DNA of 64,000 bases from Pyrenophora tritici-repentis (lineage: Eukaryota; Ascomycota; Dothideomycetes; Pleosporales; Pleosporaceae). The DNA lies in contig NC_089390.1 in assembly GCF_003171515.1 (NCBI RefSeq), positions 6,882,001-6,946,000 on the forward strand, written 5' to 3'. A model generated the notes under the pieces. It saw only the letters and a program-made list of their open reading frames with translations. It did not search any database and was not told the origin of the DNA. Made by a program: the position numbers and the translations under genes. This document shows, in pieces, positions 11,035-22,881 of the stretch (its first letter is position 1; the number at the start of each line of letters is the position of its first letter).

Positions 11035-12911
11035 CTACACCTCCTCGATCCGCTCAACTCGCCTCGCCTTGCCATGACCGCTTTTCATCGAGCTAGCATC
11101 GCCATCGCCATCGGCCGCCTCCGTAGCGTGGTGGTGTCTGAGCTGCCGAGCCCGTGACTTGCTGGGAATCGTGTCCTGAATGCACCCCTTGATGATGCTG
11201 CCCTCGAACAGTTCACCAATCGACTCCAGACGCACCCCTTTAGTCTCCGGCACGCAAAACACCGCCCAGATACCCATGACAATGCACAACGACCCAAACA
11301 AAAGAAACGTTCCGTACGTAATATTGTCCAGCATCAGGGGAGTAATCTTTGCAATGACAAAGTTGAAAAGCCACTGAGTCATCAACGACGCTGCCATGAG
11401 CAGAGAGCGTACGTGGTTGGGACTGCATTCGGATGCCAGCACAAACGGAATCGGCCCCCATCCGAATGAGTAAAAGACCACAAACAGGTATACGCACATG
11501 ATGGCAAAGATTGCGTTGCCGTCAAGCTCGCCCGTGGGCGGATGGACTGCCTGATTAATGCCAATATAGTACATGGCAAAAGCCTGGCCCATGGATCCGA
11601 TGAGTAACGACCACTTTCGGCCGAGCTGCTCCGTAAAAGCCATAAGCCCGATTGCCGTTACAACGATCTTGACAATCCCGTATACTCCGGTCGCCTAGGC
11701 GGGTCAGCACATGTCTTGCATGAATTTTATACATGCAGAGAAAACGTACGAATAATCCAGAAGTGCTGCCGGCAAGGCCGATCTGCTTGAAGATCTGTGG
11801 GGCGTAGTAGTTGATCCTAGACGGGGTAGACGTCAGTAAAATGCCAGTCGCCGAGTTTCTACTTGAAACGTACGAATTCGTGCCCGTCCACTGTTGCCAA
11901 AACATGAGAATTACGACAAAACTGGATCGGTAGAGCATCTTTTTGCTGGAGCAGGCAGACTTGAGTTGGGCAATCATAGGCATCTTCTCGTGACCGTTGA
12001 AGTCGGCAATGATTTCATCGAGTTCCTCGACGACTTCTGGGTCCTCTATGCTCTTGCCGCGGACATGGGCGAGCGCTTTGGCAGCATCGGTAAGTCTGTT
12101 CTTCTCGACCAGCCAGCGGGGAGACTCGTTCATGAAGAGCATGCCAACCAGCAAGAAAGCGCCAGGGAGTATCTGGAGGGCGAACGGCACACGCCATTTT
12201 GTCGAGTCGGTGGGGCTCTTGATATCCAGCGCAATGCCGTAGTTGACGAAAAATGACAGACAGATACCAGTGACGTTGAAGAGTTGCTACACAAATTAGC
12301 TTTCTTCCATAAAAACCCCCACTTAACGAAAGAAGTTACCATGCACCCAATGCAACGTCCCCTAATCGCCCTCGGAGCATTCTCCCCAATATACGTTGGC
12401 ACAACAGCCGAAATCAACCCCACCCCAAACCCGCCAATAACCCTCCCAGCATAAAGCTGGCCCAAATTCGTATTCCCAATCCCACTCAGCGTCTGCACCA
12501 GCGACCCCAGGATAAAAATTATATCCGCAATAATAAGCGCCCACTTGCGTCCGAAAGTGTCAGACACGTAGAAACTAGCAAGCGCCCCAAAGAAGCAACC
12601 GGCCTGTAACACAGACACAATGTTACCCTGGAGATTGGCAAAGTGAGGGCTATTCTTGTCGAGATTGAACGAATGCTGGAACGCGTCCATTGTGAGGACA
12701 CCTGAATGCGGTTAGCTTGGTCGGCATTGTTACGAATAGTGTATGGTCGGGTGATGATGGGGAAAATAGTTAGCAAGTAGTACGTACCGCCAATGAGCCC
12801 AGTGTCCCAACCAAACAGCATACCGCCAAACGAGGCCACGGCGGTAAGCAAGTAAGCCCTACGATACGTCTTGATGTCGGCCCAAACTTCGGCCATGTTG
12901 AGCTTGGCCAT
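11035..12911 (-). CDS. MFS sugar transporter (sugar porter family)
   Basis: Five exons (12911-12788, 12701-12340, 12286-11874, 11816-11750, 11694-11035) splice in phase to 541 residues; introns are 86, 53, 57 and 55 nt. It is a proton-coupled or facilitative 12-helix sugar carrier of the plasma membrane. Sugar-porter marks are present: GWDTGLIGG in helix 1, DTFGRKW in loop 2-3, the NESPRWL variant of PESPR after helix 6, QQWTGTNSINYYAP in helix 7, and PETKGVRLESI after helix 12. The C-terminal tail is His/basic and cytosolic. Substrate is not predictable; hexose or pentose is most likely. Confidence 0.92.
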
Positions 12912-13909
12912 TGTTGCGGTGTGTGAGAGAGATACCTATCTCCCTTGCAAGTCACAAGAACCGAAGAGAGAGAAAAAAATTGCAAATAAAACAAGGCGAC
13001 GCTCAAAAACACGACGAACAGGCCCGATCTCTTTTACATGTAGAAGAATCGGGCCAGCTTCCCGACTATATATACCTATATCGATTCAGCAACTGCAGCA
13101 AGCGTCGCCAGGGCCCTGTCATGTCACGTCAAACTCCGATAACAGAACCCGGGGGCTTGTCGGCCGGTAAAGTGTGCGCTGCTGCGCTTGCGATGAAAGC
13201 TTGGATTTTCTTATGACGTGGGGATATATGGGGTTTGTGGGGACTCCACATCTTGCAAGTGGGTCAGGCGCGCGAAAGTGTGATGGGTGGGATTTGTTGT
13301 TCCACCAATTCAAATGCCGAGGGCTAGTTGTTCTCACGTGTGGGCTGTGAGAGACTGGACTGGATGCGATAAGATGGGGTGGAGAGGTATCGCTGGCGTT
13401 GAGCTGTGCAGTGCTGTGAACGCGGCATCTGAATGTTGAGGCTATCGGTTGTTCGGGTGTAAAGGCTTGTTTAGCATGGTGGCGTGTAGCTTCCACTCCC
13501 CCTGCCACATGGGCGACGCTTAAATTGTGCATGTGAGCATAAACGCTTTACCGGCAATTCTGGCACTTGCGCGCGACAGCTGAAAAGTCTCAAAGGCCGA
13601 TATGTGCTAAACTTCAGCTGGCAAAGGCCTTTGCTTCTCCACATGCTGCCAAAGACCGACCCTAGATCTTTCATCTCCGCGACGAAAGTTAGATCGTCGC
13701 AGATGTGAAGATGTTCTTATTGGCCGGATTATTGCATTTACAGATGCCGAAGCTGGAGTGGGCTGCGATGTTTGTTATTTCACATGCGATAATAGGACCC
13801 TACGGTATTTGGAGGCATATCGAGTCTATTCATCCCTCTACCCATGACTTGGACGTGGAAACTAACTACCAGAGCCCCCATGTCCGCAACCAATCGTCTA
13901 CGCAACCTA
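12912..13909. other. Intergenic region upstream of MFS transporter
   Basis: About 1 kb between a minus-strand 5' end and the 3' end of another minus-strand gene. It contains the transporter promoter (TATA-like site listed separately). No gene is supported. Confidence 0.5.
13067..13075 (-). promoter_or_regulatory. TATA-like box of the 11-13 kb MFS transporter
   Basis: TATATATAG on the minus strand about 155 nt upstream of the ATG at 12911, followed by a purine/T-rich leader. Position and sequence fit a core promoter; the TSS is not determined. Confidence 0.45.
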
Positions 13910-15036
13910 TCATATATTCGCCTTGTCCTTCTTTTGCTCGGGTACCTGCGTCAACAACTTATCGGTCTGTATAGCCGACTTCAGGTTGTCTATGACCAGT
14001 ATCTCCATGTCGCGCTAAGAAAAGAAGGGTTCGTTAGCCAGGGTCCCAGCCATCTAAATATCGAGGAGAAAAACTCACCTGTGTCTCGTATGTCCCTGTT
14101 CCGACATGGGGAAGCAATACAGCGTTTTCGCATTCTAGAAGCCCAGGGTGGATCTTGGGTTCTTCCTCGAATACGTCTAATCCGACAGTCCAGACCTTGC
14201 CGCTCTTGAGCGCGTCTACCAGGGCTGCCTCGTCGATCAATGCGCCTCGCGCTGTGTTTACAATGACTACGCCGTCCTTCATCGCGGCGAATTGCTCCTT
14301 GCCGATGATGTGTTTGGTAGAAGGGTTGAGTGCCAAGTTCAAGCTAAGAACATCTGATGTCCTGAGTAGCTCGTCGAAGCTTACGTACTTGGCGCCGTGC
14401 TCCTCGCTACCGGGCAGCTGGTGACGGTTGTGGTATTGTATCTTCATGCCGAATGCCTTTGCGCGATGCGCAACTGCCGAACCGATACCGCCCATGCCGA
14501 GGATTCCGAGCGTCTTGTTCTTTGGGTCGTGACCGAGAGAGAAGTTACCGCGCCATTTGCCTGCGCATGTGTCAGTTGATGCACCGTTGCGTTTTGAGGT
14601 TTGAGAGGGACTGACCGCTGTTGACTGCCATGAAGGATTGCTTGATGTTGCGGAGCGCACCGAGCATGAGCCAGATCGCGACATCCGCAGTCGCGTCGTT
14701 GACTGCTATTGGTGTACTCGATACTGAAATGCCCCTCTTTGTGCATGCTGCGACGTCGATGTTGTTGTAGCCGGCGCCATTGTGGCAGATGTACTTTAAG
14801 CTCTTGGGCAAAACCTCCAACAGTTCTGCGTTGAAATCTCCTGTAATTGGGTTTGAGTCGTTACTTCGGTACAGCGCATATACACCATCGAATTCGCCGC
14901 TCTTGCATTTTGAGATGAAGTCGTCTCGGTTGCCATCGGGATAAGTGTGAAGCTTGGATGCGATCTGTGAGACCTGCTCCCATTCTTTCTGCGCGTGTGA
15001 CAGCGTGCCGATGAGGAGAGCTGCTCGTTGGGACAT
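13910..15036 (-). CDS. D-isomer-specific 2-hydroxyacid dehydrogenase (glyoxylate/hydroxypyruvate reductase type)
   Basis: Three exons (15036-14616, 14560-14079, 14014-13910) give 335 residues; introns are 55 and 64 nt. It should reduce a 2-keto acid with NAD(P)H. The Rossmann motif GMGGIG lies in LGILGMGGIGSAVAHRAKAFG. The catalytic triad is visible as Arg in VNTARGALID, Glu in DVFEEEP and His in LLPHVGTGT. I chose the second Met (MSQRAALLIG) as start because it fits the family N-terminus; an in-frame ATG 11 codons upstream (15069) adds an unusual MTSHCYIQIFA. Substrate could be glyoxylate, hydroxypyruvate or another 2-keto acid. Confidence 0.93.
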
Positions 15037-15935
15037 GGCGAATATTTGAATATAACAGTGAGAAGTCACAGTTAATCGTTTGAGTCTGGTAGAATAGAGG
15101 GGAGAAGGTGGAGGAGTTGCCGGGTAATGTTATCTCCAGCGAAGCGGCATTTGGCCCAGTTTACACGCTGTCCTCCCACCAACGGAGCTCTTGGGACCGG
15201 TTCATCTCGGACCGAGCTGGATAAATCTGCATTGACCAATAGAGAGCATACTGTCTGTCTCTTACGGTGCTCAGTTGTGTTGCGACAAACATTGCGATAT
15301 CGCGATGATGCAACCCAGCATGCCCCTCCGCTGCCCCGCCATCTTCGCTTTGACATCACACTGCGTCGGACGTTACATATATATCCTGAATTTGTAGTCA
15401 CATCGCATGCATGATAGTGAGACTTTGCAGTAACATCTAATGAAATCTCTCTGATCACCAGAGCGCTTTGCGACGCAGTCAGATGCTTCAAGCTTTATTT
15501 GTACAAAAGTTGATTTGCTCGGTCGGCATCTGATATTAGTGGCGACGCCAAAGGTCAGACGCCGACATGGCACGTGTAAGCGCTAATCCTCATTGTACCA
15601 TCACCCACCAAACAAGACAGGCGCACTCTTGGCGGGGTGCCTTTCAATCCCGCGGAGCTGACTAAACTCCAGACGAACACGATCACATGATCTTAGGCAA
15701 CAACGCAACAACGCAGGCATGTATGCCTACTTCAGCCTAACCCCTTATCCTTGAGTAGGATCTGAAGGATGGCAATATGTGTAAGCAGTTACACTTTCGG
15801 TAGGATGCTATGCTGGCGAGCACTTCAGCTGCAGCAGATATAAAGGCTCCAATTGCCCTTAGAGGTGCATTGTGCTTCATCAAAATAACACAGCAAACAC
15901 ACAAATACAAAAAGCCTTAAAGTTGACCAGTCACT
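15037..15935. other. Divergent intergenic region
   Basis: This 899-bp region lies between the dehydrogenase (-) and the NmrA-like gene (+) and holds both promoters. No gene is seen in it. Confidence 0.5.
15839..15844 (+). promoter_or_regulatory. TATA box of NmrA-like gene
   Basis: TATAAA (in GATATAAAGG) 97 nt upstream of the ATG at 15936, with an A/C-rich leader after it. Confidence 0.55.
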
Positions 15936-17077
15936 ATGGAGCTCAAGAACATTGCTATTCTCGGAGTGCGTTTGATCCCTGCACTAACTATTCTGCGAAC
16001 TATAACGTAGAACGCAACCCCATGCTAACAAATATAGCCTGGGGGAAACGTGGGCAAGGCTATCATCACAGAACTCCTCAAATACTCCCCTCGCTTCTCC
16101 ATCACGGCCATCACACGTCAAACATCAACTTACACGGCACCCCCAAACACCTCAATCACACACAAAACAGTTGACTACAGCTCCCTTGAATCTCTCAAAC
16201 ATGCATTCCACGGCCAAGACGCTATCGTTAACTGCATCACTGGCGGAGCAACGCAATACGAGCCCTCGAAAATAATAATCGATGCCGCAATCGCCGCAGA
16301 CGTCAAGTTCTTCTTCGCAAACGAATTCGTAGGCCATGTCACGAGCGAGCGCTTCAAAAGTCTGCCTGAAAGTTTCGCTGGAGCAAAGTACAGAATCAGA
16401 GAGTATCTGGAAGAGGTCGGTAAGGCGGGTAAAATCGCATGGACGAGTTTGAACGGCGGGCCGTTCTTTGATATGTGTCAGTACCAACCTTCTTCCCTGT
16501 GATCACATTGAATCCGTCTAACTTACTATCAGGGCTGACAAAGGGTCCGGCTGGCTTCTCCATACCCACCAAAGAAGCACGCATCTACGGTACAGGCAAT
16601 AATCCTCTATATTGGACACCCCTCCCCACCATCGCTCTGGCAGCAGCGAATATGCTACGCAACCCCCAGCCCATCCGGAACCGACCAATTTACATCTACC
16701 CTTTTATCAACGCAGAAACCAAACCAACGCAAAACGCCCTTCTCCATGCCATCGAATCTGTACTGGACACCAAATTCACAGTCGAACACATTGACGTTGC
16801 AAAAATCAATCAGAACGCTATGATCATTCTGGAAAGGGAGAAGGAGGAGAAAGTGATAGCAGGAGGGCAGAGGGGTAATGCGCTCAAGGGGTTGAATATT
16901 AGTAACCAGTTCTACGAGCCTCTAAGGGCGAATAATTTCACTCAGTTAGTTGAAAATGAGACTGTGGGGGTGGAGGATATGACAGTAGAAGAGGCGGTGA
17001 GGGATGCGGTTGAGCTGTACGGTAGGGATTGTAAGGTTGTGGAAGGGATGTTTAAAGTGGAGGCTTGTGAGGTGTGA
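15936..17077 (+). CDS. NmrA-like / isoflavone-reductase-type NAD(P)-binding oxidoreductase
   Basis: Three exons (15936-15965, 16038-16476, 16533-17077) splice in phase to 337 residues; introns are 72 and 56 nt. The first intron falls exactly inside the nucleotide-binding motif, and splicing creates IAILGPGGNVGK (GxxGxxG). The middle contains the family's DAIVNC and FFANEFVGH segments and a lysine in AGAKYRIREYL matching the conserved Lys of atypical short-chain reductases. These proteins either reduce small aromatic or terpenoid substrates or act as redox sensors; which applies is unknown. The 10-codon first exon explains why no long frame begins at the real start. Confidence 0.88.
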
Positions 17078-17699
17078 GAAAGTTTTGCAGTCGGCAGGAT
17101 ATAGATGGTCTGGTTGGTATGGATTCGTTTTGGCTTAGCAGTCACTGCATATTCGAAGTTGATGTGACATTTGCTCCCTCGCATTCATTCGAGATTAAAA
17201 TCACTAATGCGTTACTTATGATGAATTTGTCTATATATGACGTATTTGCAAATGTCAAGGTTGCATCAAAGACAAACGTAACCATAACGTACACGCAAAA
17301 GTCACGGATGCACCAAAGACACACATAGGAGGTTTTACTTGGGAAATGCCGGTTCGTTATAGCGTCTAAGGAGATTGGCAGAGACACTACCCAAGAATTT
17401 CGGATCGGCTTCGGTACCTGGCTCTGTCCCATGAAAGTCCCCGCGCATCGCGCCGAGCGGGCACGCCACGCGTCCCTTTCCCAAATATAAACTCCGCTAA
17501 CATATCGACGATTGATGCATTCGAGGATAATGCTGTTATGCCCCTGCGGAGTTTGGAATCGACGATCATGCTTAGATCGTGCCCAACATCTACTGCGATA
17601 TTCCCGGTTCTCTTGGATCAAGGGTTTGTACCGGTATACAAACAACACCCAGTATCACCTCCACAATCATCATGGCCACCAAATCTCAACAACGCACAC
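17078..17699. other. Intergenic, convergent 3' ends
   Basis: A 622-bp spacer between convergent genes. Only short chance frames are visible. Confidence 0.5.
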
Positions 17700-19824
17700 T
17701 CAACTGTAGACGGAATCGTTCAATACATCCTCTGGACCCCACTGCTGTAATCCACCTTCGCCGAACGCAAAGTCGTTCTCGATCTGTTCGAAAAGATACT
17801 GGTCGGCTTTATCCAAAGTCCACAACCAGGGCTTTGGACTGTTCGAAGATGGTGTAAGATCTCCAGATTGTTGCGTATGACGAGGCACGATGCTATCCGT
17901 AGCGGGATGCTGGGATGGTTGCTGCGCTGTAGTACTGGTTGAAGCTTGTCCGTCTGGTTGCTGACTAGCGTTCCCATCATCTGCTTCCACTGCCAACCTC
18001 GAAGCAGTTTCTCTATCGAGATACTGGAAAAATAGCTGTAACACCCAGTTCGTCACTTCCCACGTCTTTTGAAGCTCCTGAAGACCCAGCAGACAGACCT
18101 TTGCCCGGTGCTCCGCGAGCGTTCTGTGAATGCCAACTGAGCGCCTGAAGTTTACAACATGGATGCAGAGCGTATTGAAGAGGTTGGTGATTACGTGCAT
18201 CTGAGCGTGCCCTATGTTCCCATATGGAAGCATGTCTTCGACTATGCGCGCGTTACGCGCCGCGGCCTGTAGCGCAACGTTGCCGTCCGTTACGGTATTG
18301 CCGGTTTCATCCAAGATGAAACTGGTGCGGTCGAGCAGTATGAGCAGGTTGTTATACGCGAGATGTAACATACAGGCCTGGAAGTTGGGAGCATCGCCAT
18401 TATCAGTGTACATTTGCATGGGAGTTGGAAGGTCCTTCCTCCACTTGTACAAGTCGTCGCGGATCCGCGATCTATCTTCGGGTATGAGCGTACGATTTGG
18501 CAGGTACCCCGCGTCAACTACCCTGCCTAGAAAGACGGCTAATTGTAGCATGCTTATGGCGTAGGTAGTATAGCAATTCCGGTCATCGGATGAAGTTGAG
18601 GGCTTGAAGGCGGACGTAAAATCAGCGAGTGATAAGGGCTCGATGTCACAATCTTTGTCGCGTATTCGGCATGGTAATCCTAGAGCTGTTGCGCATTGTC
18701 TCTCGCGGACGTAAATGGCCCACCAGAGACGTCTCTTAAGTCGGGTGAGCTTTTCTTCAGTGTCCCCACCGGATCGATGCAGTGCCCTGGTCTGGGAGAG
18801 ACTGATGGCTGTCCCAAGCCAATGACGAGCGTCCTTCTCCAGCAACGGGCCCGCTCGCCAGAAGCTCATCAAAAACAGAGCCTGTATGACTATGACCTTG
18901 TTGGTCTCGACAGTGGCGTCGTAGATATCTTTGGCTCTAATATAAAAGAGCCATTTCGCACGATGACGGTTGCCCCATCCAAGATTGTTGAGCGTTGACT
19001 CTTCACAGTGTATGACGCCAATGAACATCATGGCTTGTAGGAGTAGGCCTGAAAATTCAAATCCATAGTAAGATGCCCAGAAGTCCTCTTCGTCGAGGAT
19101 TGCGAAGTGTGGGTGAAACCACTTGAAGTAAGCCTCCAGGAGCTCACCTCGGACTTCGGTAGGAGGAAATGTGAAAGCACCTTCTGCTTGCAGCGCTATC
19201 TTTCTGGCGACGCGTCTCTCTGTTTCCCACTCAGGAACGAGGGCTTCTGCTCTTACGGCCCTCGGGATAGCATGACGAAAGCATGACTGCCGGCGCTCCG
19301 CGGCTGCCGCAGATGGCTCACCCGTCACATAACGCAATGAGCTGGATTCACCAAGAAATACAGCATCTTCGTGTTGGGCATTCTCTACCCCAGATGTGTT
19401 GCTTTGATGTTCCGATGAAACTGCTGGCGTGCCGAGTTGGTAAGGACTTCCAGTGACCGGGGCTTGAGTGTTGAGAGGGCTGTGGAAGTTTGACGATAGG
19501 GAGGCTAGCACGTGCGACGCGGCGACCTCGTCATCGTGTCGCTGCGGGCTTGAAACAGGCGCAATGGGCGATCTGGTCATGGTTCAGTCATTCTCATCCT
19601 GGAAAGCGCGTCAAGATCCCATCAACTTACGTTTGGGTGCGCACTTCCGTCTCTGCCCGCGGCTTCCTCACGTGTTTCCCTCGCCTCGATTCGCGCGTCT
19701 CGCATTGGACATTGCCGGCTATACAGTTACTACAAGGCTGTCGGTCGGTAACATCGCATTTGACCCGTCGCGCATTACAGGTCACGCATGCCAATCTTGC
19801 GCGTTTTCGTGCCGGTTCGGACAT
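17700..19824 (-). CDS. Zn(II)2Cys6 transcription factor, cutinase-factor (CTF1)-like
   Basis: Exons 19824-19631 and 19572-17700 join across a 58-nt intron to 688 residues. The binuclear zinc cluster is at the N-terminus (C13-x2-C16-x6-C23-x7-C31-x2-C34-x6-C41) with a basic flank RKRAR. The fungal_trans middle-homology region spans roughly 155-480 (YFKWFHPHFAILDEEDF; RLKRRLWWAIYVRERQCATALGLP). This arrangement fits the CTF1 beta/FarA-like branch, members of which control cutinase or fatty-acid genes; the target here is unknown. The intron falls between cluster and linker, as in many relatives. A divergent HotDog hydratase starts 341 bp away, a possible target. Confidence 0.92.
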
Positions 19825-20164
19825 GCTGGCCGAAGCCTGAATTTTGGAAGAAGCCGACTTCTCAGTCGGTTATGAGATCGAACGTGGGGCCTTGGCAACA
19901 CATGACTCGTCACACGTTCACGGATGCATTCCACGGCAATCTTGCTGAGATGATATGTTTACATATATGCGTTGCTAGGCTTGCGATTTTTCCGGGTGAT
20001 TACGGGACTTTGATAATCTTACCTTTTGTTGACTGAAGACGGCTGGCTGGCCTGCCTAGGTAACGTTATCGATATCGGCTATGCGTCGGGGCCCCCTCCT
20101 CGCCCAGCAACACAACTTGTATTCGTTTTGGTGTGGAGATAGGAGACGGACGAGATACGGTGCC
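19825..20164. other. Divergent promoter region, regulator and hydratase
   Basis: 340 bp between the starts of the Zn2Cys6 gene (-) and the hydratase (+). I see no clear inverted CGG/CCG binding site that would prove autoregulation. Confidence 0.4.
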
Positions 20165-21142
20165 ATGTCACGATATCTCAACTGCCGCCTTTTCACATCA
20201 GCATGCCGTAGGCAAGCTTCGGCATCTGAGGCATGCAGCGAGCTCCTCACCCGCTTTCAGAATGGGCCCATCTCGATACGTAAACAAGTCCTCGATGCAA
20301 ATCAGCTTCAACTGCTAAGTATCACGTTGAATCACACTCCCTCATCTTTCAATCCTTCACCAAACGGCACGCCAGTCCCACCAGGCTATCATCTCGTCTA
20401 CTTCACGCCCTCAATTATTGAGTCTGAATTGGGTCTAGATGGCACAGATAGGACGGTAAATCCCTTGAGCCCTTATACAAGAAGGATGTGGGCAGGGGGC
20501 GAATTGACATGGAAACAAGATCGAACCGCGTTGTTGAGAGTCGGACAGGAAGTGAAAGAGACGACGAAGCTGTTGAGCGCGGAGCCAAAGTCTTTGAAGA
20601 ACGGTGGCGAGATGTTAGTTGTGGGGGTCGAGAAGACCTTCTCAAACGACCACGGCATCGCATTAACGGATCAACGTAACTGGGTGTTCCAGCGCGAACT
20701 TACTCCGGAAAACCCAGTGAAAGCGCCCCCAAGACCGCCAGAAAAGCCTCTACCGATTGGGTCAAACCAAAGAGACTTTTGTCAGACACCGATTTCTTTA
20801 TTTCGCTTTTCAGCATTGACATTCAATGGTCATAAGATACATTACCTGCCTGAGTGGTGCAGAGAGGTAGAGGGTCATAGGAATGCTGTTGTTCATGGCC
20901 CCCTGAACCTGGTCAACATGCTGGACTTTTGGAGAGACACCAGTAAGAGCGGAGACACAGAGGCGGTGCCCAAGTCGATCTCCTATCGCGCTATGAGCCC
21001 ACTATATGTGGATGAGCCGTATCGAATTCTACTAGAAAAAACTGCTACGAAGGAAGGGGAAAGGGAGACCGACGGACATTGGCAACTGGGGATTTGGGAT
21101 AGTTATGGAAAGCAAAGCATGAAGGGTACCATAACGGAATGA
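20165..21142 (+). CDS. HotDog-fold hydratase (mesaconyl-C4-CoA / HTD2-like), probably mitochondrial
   Basis: Single exon, 325 residues from the ATG at 20165; the frame opens upstream at 20081, but the segment starting MSRYLNCRLFTSACRRQASA is a much better mitochondrial presequence. The double-HotDog layout of FAS1-like dehydratase proteins is seen: an N-terminal half with GYHLVYF and RRMWAGGELTW, and a C-terminal half with FSALTFNGHKIHY and the RNAVVHGPL motif. Relatives hydrate enoyl-CoA or enoyl-ACP substrates such as mesaconyl-C4-CoA or mitochondrial 3-hydroxyacyl-ACP. The exact substrate cannot be assigned. Confidence 0.85.
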   Translation: MSRYLNCRLFTSACRRQASASEACSELLTRFQNGPISIRKQVLDANQLQLLSITLNHTPSSFNPSPNGTPVPPGYHLVYFTPSIIESELGLDGTDRTVNPLSPYTRRMWAGGELTWKQDRTALLRVGQEVKETTKLLSAEPKSLKNGGEMLVVGVEKTFSNDHGIALTDQRNWVFQRELTPENPVKAPPRPPEKPLPIGSNQRDFCQTPISLFRFSALTFNGHKIHYLPEWCREVEGHRNAVVHGPLNLVNMLDFWRDTSKSGDTEAVPKSISYRAMSPLYVDEPYRILLEKTATKEGERETDGHWQLGIWDSYGKQSMKGTITE

Positions 21143-21266
21143 TCGATCACTTCCAAGCATAAACGTAGGGGATACAAGTACATTAATAAACTGGAGAACG
21201 ATCTAGTCTAAATCTGCAGCCCAATCTCTGCACAGTAAACCTCCGGGTATGACTAGCGGTATTCAT

Positions 21267-22881
21267 TCAAGCCCACTTGCCCAGTACACTCATGAGCACC
21301 AACCCGCAAATGAGCGCAAACATTGCCAACGAAGTCCTGAGCGGACCAGCATGCAGCAAATTTCCACTCATCCAGTCCCTCGCCAACATCTCTACAATAC
21401 CAACCCACGCCAGGATACCAGCGGAAAGCGCGTCGAGCGTTCCGATGGCAACGATGGTGCTGGGGTCATTTCCGTTGAACTGGTTAAGCACGCCGATGCC
21501 GATTGCCATACCGAGCGGTGTAATGAGCGCAAAAAGACCGGCCATGAGGAGTTTTTGTAGTGTACCGGCAGCAGCAGGAGGAAGCTCGGCAATGCAGGTT
21601 CCCAGCGCGATGCCTTCAAACATCTGATGGAAGAGAATGACAATAAATAGTGTGATGAAGAAAGAGTCACCTGACACTACGAGTGTAATACCAATGACTA
21701 GTAACATGTTAGTTTGATTCTAGTTTATGCCAAAGAGTGAACTTACGGATTGAATGGAAGATGATACCAGCCTCGAGGTTCATGACGTTAATCTTCGCTT
21801 CCATTGGCGTCAAAGCGCGTGCGGAGCCATGAGCATGGCTGTGGTTGGATTCAGGATCAGCAGGTGCCGAGGTAGATGTGTTGCTGGACTTGTCGTTGCT
21901 TCTGACAGTGGAGACATCAGCGTTACCGCCGACCTGCTTGCCCTGGCGCCACTGCACAAAGCGCGCACCGAGATAGTCGATCAGGAACGACAAGAAAAGA
22001 CCGGCCATGAAGATGGCGGCGGTTGTTCCTTCGTACTTCAGCTCACCCAGACAACTGTTCCCGAACATGAGATCTGCATGGGTGAAAAGGTGAATGAATG
22101 CGGTGGAGATGACGATGCCAGTTCCGAACTGCTTCAAGACAACGAAGATGATGTTGTTATCTCCGACGAGATTGAACTTCCTGGTCAACACAGGGGTGAA
22201 GACACCAATGGCGCTGGTGACAAGGATGACAAAGAGGAGACCGACTCGTAGACCGATATTGTAGTCTCGCTGAGTGGCATCGCAATTCGATTCCTCATCT
22301 CCACCCACGCAGTGCTCGACGTCGGCATGGAAGTGGCAGTCTTTCTTGCCACCCGACGATGCTGCAGCAGACGAACCCTCATCGCCACCGACGCAGTGCT
22401 CGACGCCGGCGTGGAAGTGGCAGTCTTTCTTGCCACCTGATGATGGCTTTGGTTCTGGAGCTGCTTCCGCAGCTTCGGTAAGAACTTGAACGTCTTCACC
22501 AGCCTCATCGACACAAAACCTAAGTATGTTAGTCGGGGCTCAGTACTTCTGATATGTATACTAACGTCTCGGAGCCATGTGTGTGACAGTCCGTATACTG
22601 TGCTTGGAACTCTTCAGTTTTGGTAGGTCCTACGACCTGGTACTCTTCGGTACCAGCCATGCACCACCTACACTAGTTAGCTCTCAGCTTTCTTCCGAAG
22701 AGAGACTGTATACTTACAGAACTGTACTGTGTGGGTGACATTCCGAGACGGCTGTGAGGGTTGGAACGAATGATGTGGTGGCTGGAGTAGGTGCAGGGGT
22801 CATTGCTGGGGTTTGAGCTGCCACAAAGGCTGCAAGCAGCACTGCCGCGGTAGGTAGCGTAGACAGCATAGCTGAACGCAT
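21267..22881 (-). CDS. zrfC: ZIP-family plasma-membrane zinc importer (ZrfC/Zrt1 type)
   Basis: Four exons (22881-22718, 22667-22566, 22519-21747, 21697-21267) splice in phase to 489 residues; introns are 50, 46 and 49 nt. A signal peptide (MRSAMLSTLPTAAVLLAAFVAA) precedes an extended extracellular N-terminus with many Cys/His residues, including a tandem DCHFHAxVEHCVGG repeat. Eight membrane segments follow, with a cytosolic His-rich loop (HSHAHG) and the ZIP signature in helices 4-5 (EAGIIFHSI and HQMFEGIALGT). A long Cys/His-rich ectodomain is the mark of Aspergillus fumigatus ZrfC, the alkaline-pH zinc importer. It is transcribed divergently from an Aspf2-type zincophore at 24193, matching the aspf2-zrfC and PRA1-ZRT1 arrangement. 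The symbol denotes the type; orthology is inferred. Confidence 0.92.
22294..22440 (-). repeat. 84-bp tandem duplication encoding Cys/His zinc-binding motif in ZIP ectodomain
   Basis: Two in-frame copies of a unit encoding GGKKDCHFHAxVEHCVGGDE, the first at about 22378-22440 and the second at 22294-22356, 84 bp apart. The first 60 or so bases are nearly identical; differences are mostly silent or conservative (Gly/Asp). Each unit offers two Cys and three His as metal ligands. Confidence 0.85.
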
